Below are positions 1-7,511 of a stretch of 17,394 bases of DNA, in pieces (position 1 is the stretch's first letter; every line of letters begins with the position of its first letter). Location of the stretch: assembly GCA_937895825.1 (NCBI GenBank), contig CALBKP010000107.1, positions 1 through 17,394 on the forward strand. The letters run 5' to 3'. Source of the DNA: an uncultured Alistipes sp. (GTDB lineage Bacteria; Bacteroidota; Bacteroidia; Bacteroidales; Rikenellaceae). The notes below the pieces were generated by a model. The model made no database searches. It was not told where the DNA came from and saw only the letters and a program-made list of their open reading frames with translations. A program made the position numbers and the translations under genes.

Positions 1-772
1 CGGAGTTCTCGATGGCGCGAATTGAACGCATCACAGAGTAGAACTCCAAATCCTCCATCTCCTTGCCCTTTTTACGCATACCAGCCGTATCGACCAGGTA
101 GAAGGCCATACCATACTTGTTGTAGCGTGTGTGGATTGAGTCGCGTGTTGTGCCAGCGATGTTGGTCACGATGTTACGCTCCTCGCCCAGCAAGGCGTTT
201 GTGAGCGATGACTTACCCACATTAGGACGACCCACGATAGTGATGCGCGGCAAATCCTCCTCCTCTTCTGCCTTTGTATCCTCTGGCAGCTGCTTCAAAA
301 TCTCATCCATCAAATCACCCGTGCCGCTGCCCGACATCGAGCTGATGCAGTATGGGTCACCCAAACCGAGTGAATAGAACTCGTGAGATTGGTATATCAA
401 GTCGTAGTTATCCACCTTGTTGCAGACAACCAGCACCTTCTTGCCCGAGCGACGCAAGACGTCAGCCATCATCATATCGAGGTCGGTAATACCTGTCTTG
501 ACCTCAACCATAAAGAGAATCAGGTCGGCCTCCTCGATGGCGAGCATCACCTGACGGCGAATCTCATCCTCGAAGATATCTTCGCTATTTACGGTGTAAC
601 CACCCGTGTCGATAACGGAAAATTCCTTACCGTTCCAGTCTGTTTTACCATAGTGACGATCGCGCGTTGTTCCAGCCGTCTCATCAACGATAGCTTGACG
701 CTGACCAACAAGGCGGTTAAAGAGTGTCGACTTACCGACGTTCGGACGACCTACAATAGCTACAAGACTCAT
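1..772 (-). CDS. der: Ribosome-associated GTPase Der (EngA), 3' part cut off by window edge
   Basis: The reverse strand opens with MSLVAIVGRPNVGKSTLFNR, the G1/P-loop of the first GTPase domain of Der. TAGTTRD (switch I) and VIDTGGY (G3, DxxG) follow. A second G domain starts about residue 180 with the P-loop GRPNVGKSS, then AGTTRDS and LVDTAGM. Two tandem GTPase domains in one chain are diagnostic of Der, an essential GTPase for assembly of the 50S ribosomal subunit. 257 codons are visible. The rest of the second G domain and the C-terminal KH-like domain lie beyond position 1. The start at 772 fits the family N-terminus, and no earlier in-frame start is needed. The gene is transcribed divergently from the outer-membrane protein gene at 944. 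Confidence 0.97.
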   Translation of the reverse strand, partial: MSLVAIVGRPNVGKSTLFNRLVGQRQAIVDETAGTTRDRHYGKTDWNGKEFSVIDTGGYTVNSEDIFEDEIRRQVMLAIEEADLILFMVEVKTGITDLDMMMADVLRRSGKKVLVVCNKVDNYDLIYQSHEFYSLGLGDPYCISSMSGSGTGDLMDEILKQLPEDTKAEEEEDLPRITIVGRPNVGKSSLTNALLGEERNIVTNIAGTTRDSIHTRYNKYGMAFYLVDTAGMRKKGKEMEDLEFYSVMRSIRAIENS

Positions 773-807
773 AGTATACTCTAATTTTTAATTACAAAAT
801 TCGGCCA

Positions 808-839
808 CAAAGATAAGTCAATTCATTCAAATTTGGAAA
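808..839 (-). promoter_or_regulatory. Predicted Bacteroidetes-type promoter of der
   Basis: On the reverse strand TATCTTTG (815-808) matches the -7 consensus TAnnTTTG. TTTC (839-836), one base off the -33 TTTG, lies 20 nt upstream, the usual spacing. Transcription would start near 801, giving a leader of about 30 nt before the der ATG at 772. Confidence 0.6.
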
Positions 840-863
840 CTTTACAAAATATTTACCCGATAT

Positions 864-895
864 TTTGGTTTTTTTATCTAAAATGAGTACCTTTG
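864..895 (+). promoter_or_regulatory. Predicted Bacteroidetes-type promoter of the 944-5156 operon
   Basis: TTTG at 864-867 and TACCTTTG at 888-895 are exact matches to the -33 and -7 elements of the Bacteroidetes primary sigma factor, 20 nt apart. The expected transcription start is near 902, about 42 nt before the first ATG. It lies back to back with the der promoter within 170 bp. Confidence 0.7.
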
Positions 896-943
896 AAAGA
901 TATTCGTGGCATATACACTGATATTAACTTTTGATTTGAGAGT

Positions 944-1639
944 ATGAGACACAGAAAACAGAGGGCGTGGAGCTGTATAATGGCGATGATGGCAGTATTT
1001 TTTATGCTATCCGCGCCAATGGGCGTTGTTGCTCAGGAGCATAACCATAACCACGACCACGGCCATAACCACAGCCACAGCTACAACTACAACCCCTCGG
1101 CGGTCGACAGGCCTAAGATATCAACCGAATGGGGCATTGGCATTGGTGGTGCATACACAGGCATAAGTAGTATATCGACCTCAGATGTTAAGCTAAAGCC
1201 ACGTTTCGGTTTCCAGGGACACATTGACCTCAGCGTATGCTTCGGTCGTAACTTTGCCATTGAGACAGAGATTGCCTACGAGGGCGGCTCGTTGGATGCC
1301 GCTACCCAAAACGAGGAGCATAGAGTTAGGACTCGTACTATAGATATCCCCGTGCTGCTGTCACTGCGTTTCATCGGTGGCCGCCTACGCCTAAATGCCG
1401 GTCCGTTGTTTACGGTGATGAGCAAGGCGGAGTACACATCGGATGGCGAGGTGATGCTCTATGGCCCAGTATACCCTACTTGGAACCTCGCAGCGAGTGT
1501 CGCCATAGGTCTTGGCAAACACTTTCTTCTCGAGGCGAGATATGTGCATGCACTTAAGGATTGCCACAACCAGTTTGGTGGCGTAGAGTTCCAAACACGC
1601 CCATATAAAATTACTGCTGGCGTTGCATTAGTATTCTAA
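944..1639 (+). CDS. Outer-membrane beta-barrel protein with histidine-rich N-terminus
   Basis: 231 aa. The start at 944 gives a basic N-terminus (MRHRKQR), a hydrophobic stretch (about residues 12-29) and a likely signal peptidase I site at VVA-Q (30/31). The mature protein begins with seven histidines in strict alternation, H33 to H45, with N, D, G or S between them, then a Tyr/Asn/Ser linker. From about residue 60 the sequence alternates polar and hydrophobic residues in short beta strands (GIGIGGAYTG, FGFQGHIDLSV, RLRLNAGPLF) and ends in ITAGVALVF. A terminal aromatic residue is typical of outer-membrane barrels. It resembles the broad OMP_b-brl/PorT-like class of Bacteroidetes 8-strand barrels, with no specific function recognised. 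The His run probably binds a divalent metal (inference). First gene of a probable operon; phoH follows after 25 bp. Confidence 0.75.
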   Translation: MRHRKQRAWSCIMAMMAVFFMLSAPMGVVAQEHNHNHDHGHNHSHSYNYNPSAVDRPKISTEWGIGIGGAYTGISSISTSDVKLKPRFGFQGHIDLSVCFGRNFAIETEIAYEGGSLDAATQNEEHRVRTRTIDIPVLLSLRFIGGRLRLNAGPLFTVMSKAEYTSDGEVMLYGPVYPTWNLAASVAIGLGKHFLLEARYVHALKDCHNQFGGVEFQTRPYKITAGVALVF

Positions 1640-1664
1640 GCACGTAGCTGATATAGAAACGAGT

Positions 1665-2660
1665 ATGAGTGAAGAGACAATAAAAGAGATATTGATTGAG
1701 GGTGTCGATGCCCGCGAGTTATATGGCGCTCAAGATGCCTACCTTGAGCAGATGCGCGAGCTGAGCCCCAAGCTTAAAATTGTAGCCCGCGGTGACAAGA
1801 TCAAAGCTCTTGGAGCCAAGAGCGACGTAGCAGCCTTCGAGCGTAGGATGAATGCCCTTGTGGACTACTACGTGAAGTATGGACACATATCGTCGGAGGT
1901 GGTATCGCAGGCCTTCTCATCGAGCCTCACAGAGCTCGGTGCCGAACCACCAGCCGTGGATAAGGATGTCATCGTCTATGGCAATAACGGCGCGATAATT
2001 CGTGCCCGTACAATCAACCAACAGCGACTGGTAAAGCAGGCCGAGAAGTGCGATCTTATGTTTGCTGTAGGCCCCGCTGGTTCGGGTAAGACATATACAG
2101 CCATAGCCTTGGCGGTACGCGCTCTTAAAGAGAAGGAGGTACGACGTATAATCCTCACGCGACCAGCAGTGGAGGCGGGCGAGAAGCTCGGATTCTTGCC
2201 TGGCGATATGAAGGAGAAGCTCGACCCATATTTACAGCCACTATACGATGCATTGGGCGATATGATTCCTGCCGCTAAGCTACAAAAGTATATCGAGGAG
2301 GGCACTATACAGATTGCTCCGTTGGCCTATATGCGCGGTCGCACGCTTGACAACGCTTTTGTAATCCTCGACGAGGCACAGAACACAACACTCTCGCAGA
2401 TAAAGATGTTCCTTACACGCATGGGGCGCAACGCCAAGTTTATCGTCACGGGCGACGTTACGCAGATCGACCTACCGCGCCGCTCGGATAGCGGACTGAC
2501 GCGTGCAATGGATACGCTACGCAATATTGAGGGCATAGGCATCGTTGAATTCGACAAGCGCGACATCGTGCGCCATAGGTTGGTAAAGTACATCGTCGAG
2601 GCGTTCGACAAGCGCGAAGAGTTAGAGAATGGACTAAAGCATAATAAAACTGATAATTAA
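1665..2660 (+). CDS. phoH: PhoH-family ATPase (YbeZ-like)
   Basis: 331 aa, typical for PhoH/YbeZ. The N-terminal about 110 residues form the usual KH-like region (KLKIVARGDKIKALG). The PhoH P-loop NTPase follows: Walker A GPAGSGKT at residues 136-143, the family block LTRPAVEAGEKLGFLPGD shortly after, Walker B VILDEAQ at 233-239, and sensor-like VTGDVTQIDLP. PhoH proteins are cytoplasmic ATPases. YbeZ works with the RNase YbeY in rRNA and RNA metabolism, so an RNA-linked role is likely but not shown here. The 25-bp gap upstream and 27-bp gap downstream indicate co-transcription with the outer-membrane protein gene and pepD. Confidence 0.93.
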   Translation: MSEETIKEILIEGVDARELYGAQDAYLEQMRELSPKLKIVARGDKIKALGAKSDVAAFERRMNALVDYYVKYGHISSEVVSQAFSSSLTELGAEPPAVDKDVIVYGNNGAIIRARTINQQRLVKQAEKCDLMFAVGPAGSGKTYTAIALAVRALKEKEVRRIILTRPAVEAGEKLGFLPGDMKEKLDPYLQPLYDALGDMIPAAKLQKYIEEGTIQIAPLAYMRGRTLDNAFVILDEAQNTTLSQIKMFLTRMGRNAKFIVTGDVTQIDLPRRSDSGLTRAMDTLRNIEGIGIVEFDKRDIVRHRLVKYIVEAFDKREELENGLKHNKTDN

Positions 2661-2687
2661 CAAACTAAACAACTAATAACTAAAACT

Positions 2688-4151
2688 ATGGACAAGAATT
2701 TGAAAGGATTGAAGCCGGCGTTGGTGTGGAAGCACTTTGCCGAGATTTGTAACATTCCCCACCCCTCTCATGAAGAGGATGCCATCCGCGCATATATCGT
2801 AAAGTGGGCAGAGGAGCTCGGACTTGAGCATAAGGTTGATGAGGCACAGAACGTCTACGTCTACAAACCCGCAACTCCTGGCATGGAGGATCGCAAGGGT
2901 ATCATCATGCAGGCGCATACCGATATGGTTCCTCAGAAGAACAACGACAAGGTGTTTAATTTCTCGACAGACCCCATCGAGGCATATATCGACGGTGAGT
3001 GGGTGACGGCTAACGGCACTACGCTTGGTGCTGATAACGGTATCGGCCTTGCAGCTGCTATGGCAGCGATGGAGGATGCCGACCTTGTACATGGCCCATT
3101 GGAGTGCTTGTTCACCGCAACCGAGGAGACAGGCATGGATGGTGCTTTCGGCCTTAAGGGTGGCATGCTCAAGGGCGACATCTTGCTCAACCTCGACTCT
3201 GAGACCGAGGGTGAGTTGTATGTAGGTTGCGCTGGTGGTATGGACGTTAATGTTACGTTCAAGTACAAGGAGCAGCCTCTCGAGGGTAAGTTCGCCGCTT
3301 ACAAGGTAACAGTTAAGGGCTTGAAGGGTGGTCACTCTGGCATCCAGATCGGCACTCAGCGCGCCAATGCTAACAAGGTATTGTTCCGTCTGTTGCGTCA
3401 GGAGACCGAGTCATACGGCTTGGAGCTTGCTGCTGTTGAGGGTGGTAACATGCGTAATGCTATTCCCCGCGAGGCTTGGGCAATAGTCATTGTACGTGAG
3501 GCTGAGAAGGCTATATTTGAGGCTAACGTCAAGTCATACGAGAAGGTTATCATCAAGGAGTTCGAGGGTATAGAGGACTCTATCGAGATCTTTGCCGAGG
3601 AGATTGAGTGCCCCAAGGCTATCATCCCACACCTCGAGTCACACTCATTGATTCGTGCCGTATGTGGCTGTCCTAACGGCGTTCAGCGCATGTCTATCGC
3701 CATGGAGGGCCTTGTGCAGACATCATCGAACTTGGCTATCGTCGTATCTAACGGCACGACCATCGAGGTTAAGTGCTTGTTGCGTTCGTCTGTAGATACT
3801 GAGAAGGGCGAGTTGGCTGGTGCTATTTCATCAGTATTCGAGTTGGCTGGTGCTGATGTTGAGCTCTCTGGCTCATACAGCGGCTGGAATCCCAACATGA
3901 AGTCACCCATCTTGCACACCATGCTCGAGTCTTACGAGAAGCTCTACGGCACTAAGCCCGCAGTCACAGCCATCCACGCAGGCTTGGAGTGCGGTATCAT
4001 CGGTGCAAAGTATCCTGGCATGGATATGATCTCGTTCGGTCCAACCATCTGTTATCCTCACTCTCCAGATGAGAAGGTGGAGATTGCATCGGTTGAGAAG
4101 TTCTACGACTTCTTGCTCAACACCCTTCGCAACGCCCCCAAGAAGGCATAA
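2688..4151 (+). CDS. pepD: Aminoacyl-histidine dipeptidase (Xaa-His dipeptidase, M20 family)
   Basis: 487 aa, the usual length for PepD, a cytoplasmic dizinc dipeptidase that cleaves Xaa-His and other dipeptides. The M20 metal and catalytic residues are all visible: H77 and D79 in QAHTDMV; bridging D116 in GADNGIG; catalytic base and ligand E146/E147 in TATEETGMDGA; D170 in NLDSE; and the distal ligand H458 in YPHSPDE near the C-terminus. The dimerisation (lid) domain lies in between, starting around the KGLKGGHSG motif, which is typical of PepD. The N-terminal block LKPALVWKHFAEICNIPHPS is also family-typical and supports the start. It is co-directional with phoH (27 bp) and the lipid kinase (15 bp). 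Confidence 0.96.
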   Translation: MDKNLKGLKPALVWKHFAEICNIPHPSHEEDAIRAYIVKWAEELGLEHKVDEAQNVYVYKPATPGMEDRKGIIMQAHTDMVPQKNNDKVFNFSTDPIEAYIDGEWVTANGTTLGADNGIGLAAAMAAMEDADLVHGPLECLFTATEETGMDGAFGLKGGMLKGDILLNLDSETEGELYVGCAGGMDVNVTFKYKEQPLEGKFAAYKVTVKGLKGGHSGIQIGTQRANANKVLFRLLRQETESYGLELAAVEGGNMRNAIPREAWAIVIVREAEKAIFEANVKSYEKVIIKEFEGIEDSIEIFAEEIECPKAIIPHLESHSLIRAVCGCPNGVQRMSIAMEGLVQTSSNLAIVVSNGTTIEVKCLLRSSVDTEKGELAGAISSVFELAGADVELSGSYSGWNPNMKSPILHTMLESYEKLYGTKPAVTAIHAGLECGIIGAKYPGMDMISFGPTICYPHSPDEKVEIASVEKFYDFLLNTLRNAPKKA

Positions 4152-4166
4152 CGCCAACCATAAAGG

Positions 4167-5156
4167 ATGAAGGCGCAGACGTTAGATAGACCTACGGTCG
4201 TAGGTGACATCAAGTGGTTCGTGGTCGTCAACCCCACTGCCGGATCGGGCAAGGGGTTGGACGACTACCCCCTTATCTCTAAGCTATTGCGCGACAACGG
4301 CATCAGGTGCGAGGCTGTATTTACCGAGCATAAGTGCCATGCTACGGAGCTCACAGTATCAGCCATCGAGCAGGGCTATCGACATATCATCGTCGTTGGT
4401 GGCGACGGTACGCTTCACGAAGTGGTCAACGGACTATTTATCCAAAAGTTCGTAGCACCATCGGAGGTAACCATCGCAGTTATCGCCGTGGGTACAGGTA
4501 ACGACTGGATACGCATGTATGGCATCCCACGCCGATACTCAGAGGCGATACGCGCCATAAAGGAGGGTTACACCTTCTTGCAGGATGTATCGGAGGTGGA
4601 GTACGAAGAGTCGCAATATCGACAGACGCGATATATGGCCAACGTTGCCGGTGTAGGCTTTGATGCTGCTGTGATACGTCAGTATCAACATCACAAAGCC
4701 AAACGACGTACCACAAAGGCAACATACCTCTGGTGCATGCTCCAGACCTTTTTCCGTCATAAGTCTACGGGTATAAAGGTATGGATTGACGATAGGCTTA
4801 TATACAACAGTTTCATATTCAGCATCGCTATTGGTGTATGTAAGTATAACGGTGGTGGCATCCAGCAGTTGCCGAAGGCTGTTGCCGACGATGGTCTGTT
4901 GGACATCACCCTGATACGACCAGTACACTGGTGGCACGTACTCTTTCGCTTACGCCGTCTGTTCAACGGCACAATCTACTCTATCGGTCACGTGATGCAC
5001 ACTCAGGGCAAGAAGGTGAGGATAGAGTCGTCGCCCGAGAGTCCTTTGGAGATCGACGGCGAGCTCTTTGGCGTTACACCCATAGAGTTTAGAGCACTAC
5101 ACCGTGAAGTAAGGGTAATTGTCAACAAGTCATTCCTCGACAAGATAAGCCAATAA
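4167..5156 (+). CDS. Diacylglycerol/lipid kinase of the DagK/YegS family
   Basis: 329 aa. The N-terminus carries the WFVVVNPTAGSGKG phosphate-binding block. The catalytic-domain signature GGDGTLHEVVNGL has G78-G79-D80-G81-T82 in the nucleotide loop, followed by VGTGNDW. The C-terminal half is the beta-rich lipid-kinase domain, ending with the IDGE.FG...EF pattern typical of the family. Members phosphorylate diacylglycerol, sphingosine or related lipids at the membrane; here the lipid substrate cannot be told. In Bacteroidales a sphingoid or ceramide substrate is possible (inference). It is the last gene of the operon: pepD ends 15 bp upstream and a strong hairpin follows 26 bp downstream. Confidence 0.9.
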   Translation: MKAQTLDRPTVVGDIKWFVVVNPTAGSGKGLDDYPLISKLLRDNGIRCEAVFTEHKCHATELTVSAIEQGYRHIIVVGGDGTLHEVVNGLFIQKFVAPSEVTIAVIAVGTGNDWIRMYGIPRRYSEAIRAIKEGYTFLQDVSEVEYEESQYRQTRYMANVAGVGFDAAVIRQYQHHKAKRRTTKATYLWCMLQTFFRHKSTGIKVWIDDRLIYNSFIFSIAIGVCKYNGGGIQQLPKAVADDGLLDITLIRPVHWWHVLFRLRRLFNGTIYSIGHVMHTQGKKVRIESSPESPLEIDGELFGVTPIEFRALHREVRVIVNKSFLDKISQ

Positions 5157-5182
5157 GGCAATATTTTCATAGATTCTAATAC

Positions 5183-5228
5183 TAAGGTACGACACCCGGA
5201 TATGTCTATATTATGGTGTCGTACCTTA
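5183..5228 (+). terminator. Intrinsic terminator after the lipid kinase
   Basis: A perfect 14-bp inverted repeat (TAAGGTACGACACC at 5183-5196 and its complement at 5215-5228) encloses an 18-nt loop and is followed by a short T-rich run. It separates the housekeeping operon from the protease operon. Confidence 0.8.
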
Positions 5229-5332
5229 TTTTCTAATACATTCAAGTAATCTTATCTCTCACAAAATTAGACAAGATAACACATGCAATAAAAAATTGTC
5301 TAAAATATATATGAATATATGTATCATTTTGC

Positions 5333-5362
5333 TTGGAGGTTTATATTTTTTTACTATTTTTG
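5333..5362 (+). promoter_or_regulatory. Predicted promoter of the IdeS-like protease operon
   Basis: TATTTTTG at 5355-5362 is an exact TAnnTTTG -7 element. Upstream, TTGG at 5333-5336 lies 18 nt away and TTTG at 5328-5331 lies 23 nt away; either may serve as an imperfect -33. The expected start is near 5369, leaving an A-rich leader of about 80 nt before the ATG at 5449. No second promoter of this quality is evident in the short gaps further down the operon. Confidence 0.55.
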
Positions 5363-5448
5363 CGGCGTATAATGCATAGATGTGTATATGTAAACAAAAG
5401 AGACAATAAATAAAAACCAAATAACCTAACATTACAAAAATTATTACC

Positions 5449-7476
5449 ATGAGAAAAAGCTTTTTACTTTGGTCGATTATCACCGCTGCACTCTTTGCTG
5501 TTGGTTGTGGTCAGGATTCTGGCACCGATGGCAAGCAGCCTACTCCTCCTACTCCCGTAACTCCCGAGATTAGCATTAAGGAGGTAGACGTAACAACTAA
5601 TAGCTTTACATTTGAGATTGCAACGAACGTTGCAGGAGAGTTCGGCTATTGCTACGTGAAAGATGGGTTCAATGCTCCAGCTTTCCATGAGTGGTTTACG
5701 ATGAACTCAGGTGAGGTGGAGGACAAGACCATTGTTACAATTGAGGACCTCAACGATAACACGACGTATAACCTCTACATTGTATTGCGCAGCAATGAGG
5801 ATGGGACATATAGCGATCCTAAAAACTTAACATTCACAACATTAGACGACGGAGTTGACAACCCGATCACCATTGACAATGTTACATACGACAGAGTTAC
5901 GTTTACCATCAATATCCCAGGTGACTATCTCTTCCAGTGCATAGACAAAGACTATCTGGAGTATGTAGGTCAGACTCCCGAGACATATATTTCGACACTC
6001 GGCATCGGCATCACCTCGAGCGGTGTGCAGACATACGAGTGGTTCGATGGTGGTTCGTATGGCGACTACGCTATGCGTATTCGCGAGGATAGCGAATATT
6101 ATGTGATTGCAGCCATCAGCGATGGCAAGCAGAACGTTATTGGCGACATCTTCGTTAAGGAGTTCAAGACACCTAAGAAGCCTCATTCAGATGCAGGCTT
6201 GAAAATCGAGCTCAAGGAGATTGGAGCTACGTCGGTAATCATCAGCACCACTCCAGATGCATCAATTTCACAGTACTACGTATATGTACGTGACAAGGCT
6301 TGGGCTGAAAGCATCATCGAAGGTTATGGTGAGAGTATGCTCACAACACTCATTAAGTATCCAAGCGCAGGCTCATGGATACTTAACACCGCCAATGAGG
6401 CTACATGGTCAGGCCTTACTCCTGAAACAGAATACTACTGCATGACTTTGGCTGTTGACAATATGGGTGCCGAGGCATTGCAGATTACGGAATTTACCAC
6501 ATTGTCAAAGACTCTCCCCGAGCCCACAGCCGATGTTAACATCACGGCAGCTTCGAAGGATCCCCACAAGACCCTTAGTCTAAACATCTTCTCGGAGGAT
6601 GCAGCAACAATCAGAGTGGCATTTAACACTGCTGCCGACATACAGGAGCAGCGCAATATGGATAAGTCTGACAATGATATCGTGCGCTCATATGGCTACG
6701 ACCTAAGTGGTAGCGAGGTAGAGGCCGCAAAAACAACCGGTATATCGCTGATCAACGAGGAGCTATGGCCCAATACGGAGTATATCGCTATCGTTAGCGT
6801 GAAGAATATCGAGCAGACCGAGATTATCAAAGTTGCATCGTTCACCACACCTAAGAAGGCTCTTCCTGCACGTGTTGAGTCAGACCTTTTCGAGTCGCTA
6901 TTGGGCGAGTGGGAGGTATCGTATGAGCTCTACCAGGTTAATGGCGTAGCAGTATCTATCTCGGACTACAAGGTGACCATCGCAGCTGGTGCTGATGATA
7001 AGAGCGCGAAGGAGTACCGCGATTACAATCGTTTGGTAATCCTCGGCTGGCCATTCAATGTGTCGTCAAGTGGCAAACTAATCGACGCACCATACTACTC
7101 ACCTGCCGAACTTATGGATAGCTCAAGCTATTGGCGCAACTACGAGTCATTGGCATATCGCGACTATGGTCCCAAACTCTTCATCGAGATTGGCGAGGGT
7201 AACACCATATCTATCCCTTCGGAGAGGAATCACTACCTCTACAACTGGGGTGATGACGGCTATATCCTATACTTCTATGGTGCAGACTACAACAATAAGA
7301 AGTCGGCTCCTGCCACGTTCCCCGTTACGCTCTCGGCCGATGGCAATACACTATCTATCGGTGCTTGTCACTCTGGTGCAGAGTTCGACTATGGCGTATA
7401 CCGCCCATCTGTATTCCGCGACCAGGAGATGTGGGCAGTGGCAATATCTGACATTGTACTTAAGCGTGTAAAGTAA
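5449..7476 (+). CDS. Surface lipoprotein with about four FN3-like domains and a novel C-terminal domain
   Basis: 675 aa. It has a lipoprotein signal peptide with lipobox FAVGC (Cys20), then a Pro/Thr linker (KQPTPPTPVTP). Four beta-sandwich repeats with FN3-like hallmarks follow at about 41-134, 137-246, 252-361 and 363-478. Each opens with a strand such as DVTTNSFTFEI or NVTYDRVTFTI, has a TxY(N/Y/I) strand before the last turn (NTTYNLYIV, ETEYYCMTL, NTEYIAIV), and ends in FTT or FKT followed by a linker. The C-terminal about 195 residues begin ESLLGEWEVSYELYQVNG and look all-beta, with many aromatic residues. I do not recognise this domain; a calycin-like or ligand-binding fold is only a guess. 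As first gene of an operon with two IdeS-type proteases, it may bind the same host ligand or assist the proteases (inference). Confidence 0.8.
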   Translation: MRKSFLLWSIITAALFAVGCGQDSGTDGKQPTPPTPVTPEISIKEVDVTTNSFTFEIATNVAGEFGYCYVKDGFNAPAFHEWFTMNSGEVEDKTIVTIEDLNDNTTYNLYIVLRSNEDGTYSDPKNLTFTTLDDGVDNPITIDNVTYDRVTFTINIPGDYLFQCIDKDYLEYVGQTPETYISTLGIGITSSGVQTYEWFDGGSYGDYAMRIREDSEYYVIAAISDGKQNVIGDIFVKEFKTPKKPHSDAGLKIELKEIGATSVIISTTPDASISQYYVYVRDKAWAESIIEGYGESMLTTLIKYPSAGSWILNTANEATWSGLTPETEYYCMTLAVDNMGAEALQITEFTTLSKTLPEPTADVNITAASKDPHKTLSLNIFSEDAATIRVAFNTAADIQEQRNMDKSDNDIVRSYGYDLSGSEVEAAKTTGISLINEELWPNTEYIAIVSVKNIEQTEIIKVASFTTPKKALPARVESDLFESLLGEWEVSYELYQVNGVAVSISDYKVTIAAGADDKSAKEYRDYNRLVILGWPFNVSSSGKLIDAPYYSPAELMDSSSYWRNYESLAYRDYGPKLFIEIGEGNTISIPSERNHYLYNWGDDGYILYFYGADYNNKKSAPATFPVTLSADGNTLSIGACHSGAEFDYGVYRPSVFRDQEMWAVAISDIVLKRVK

Positions 7477-7511
7477 AGTAAAGAAAACAATATAAATTAT
7501 CATTCATTATT

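Noticed and set aside
383..784. 133-codon forward frame at the left edge
   Set aside because: Antisense to der; the reverse strand gives clear GTPase motifs across the same bases.
2673..3335. Long open frame (220 codons) on the reverse strand
   Set aside because: It lies wholly antisense to pepD, whose catalytic motifs are intact, and its translation shows no recognisable domain or signal.
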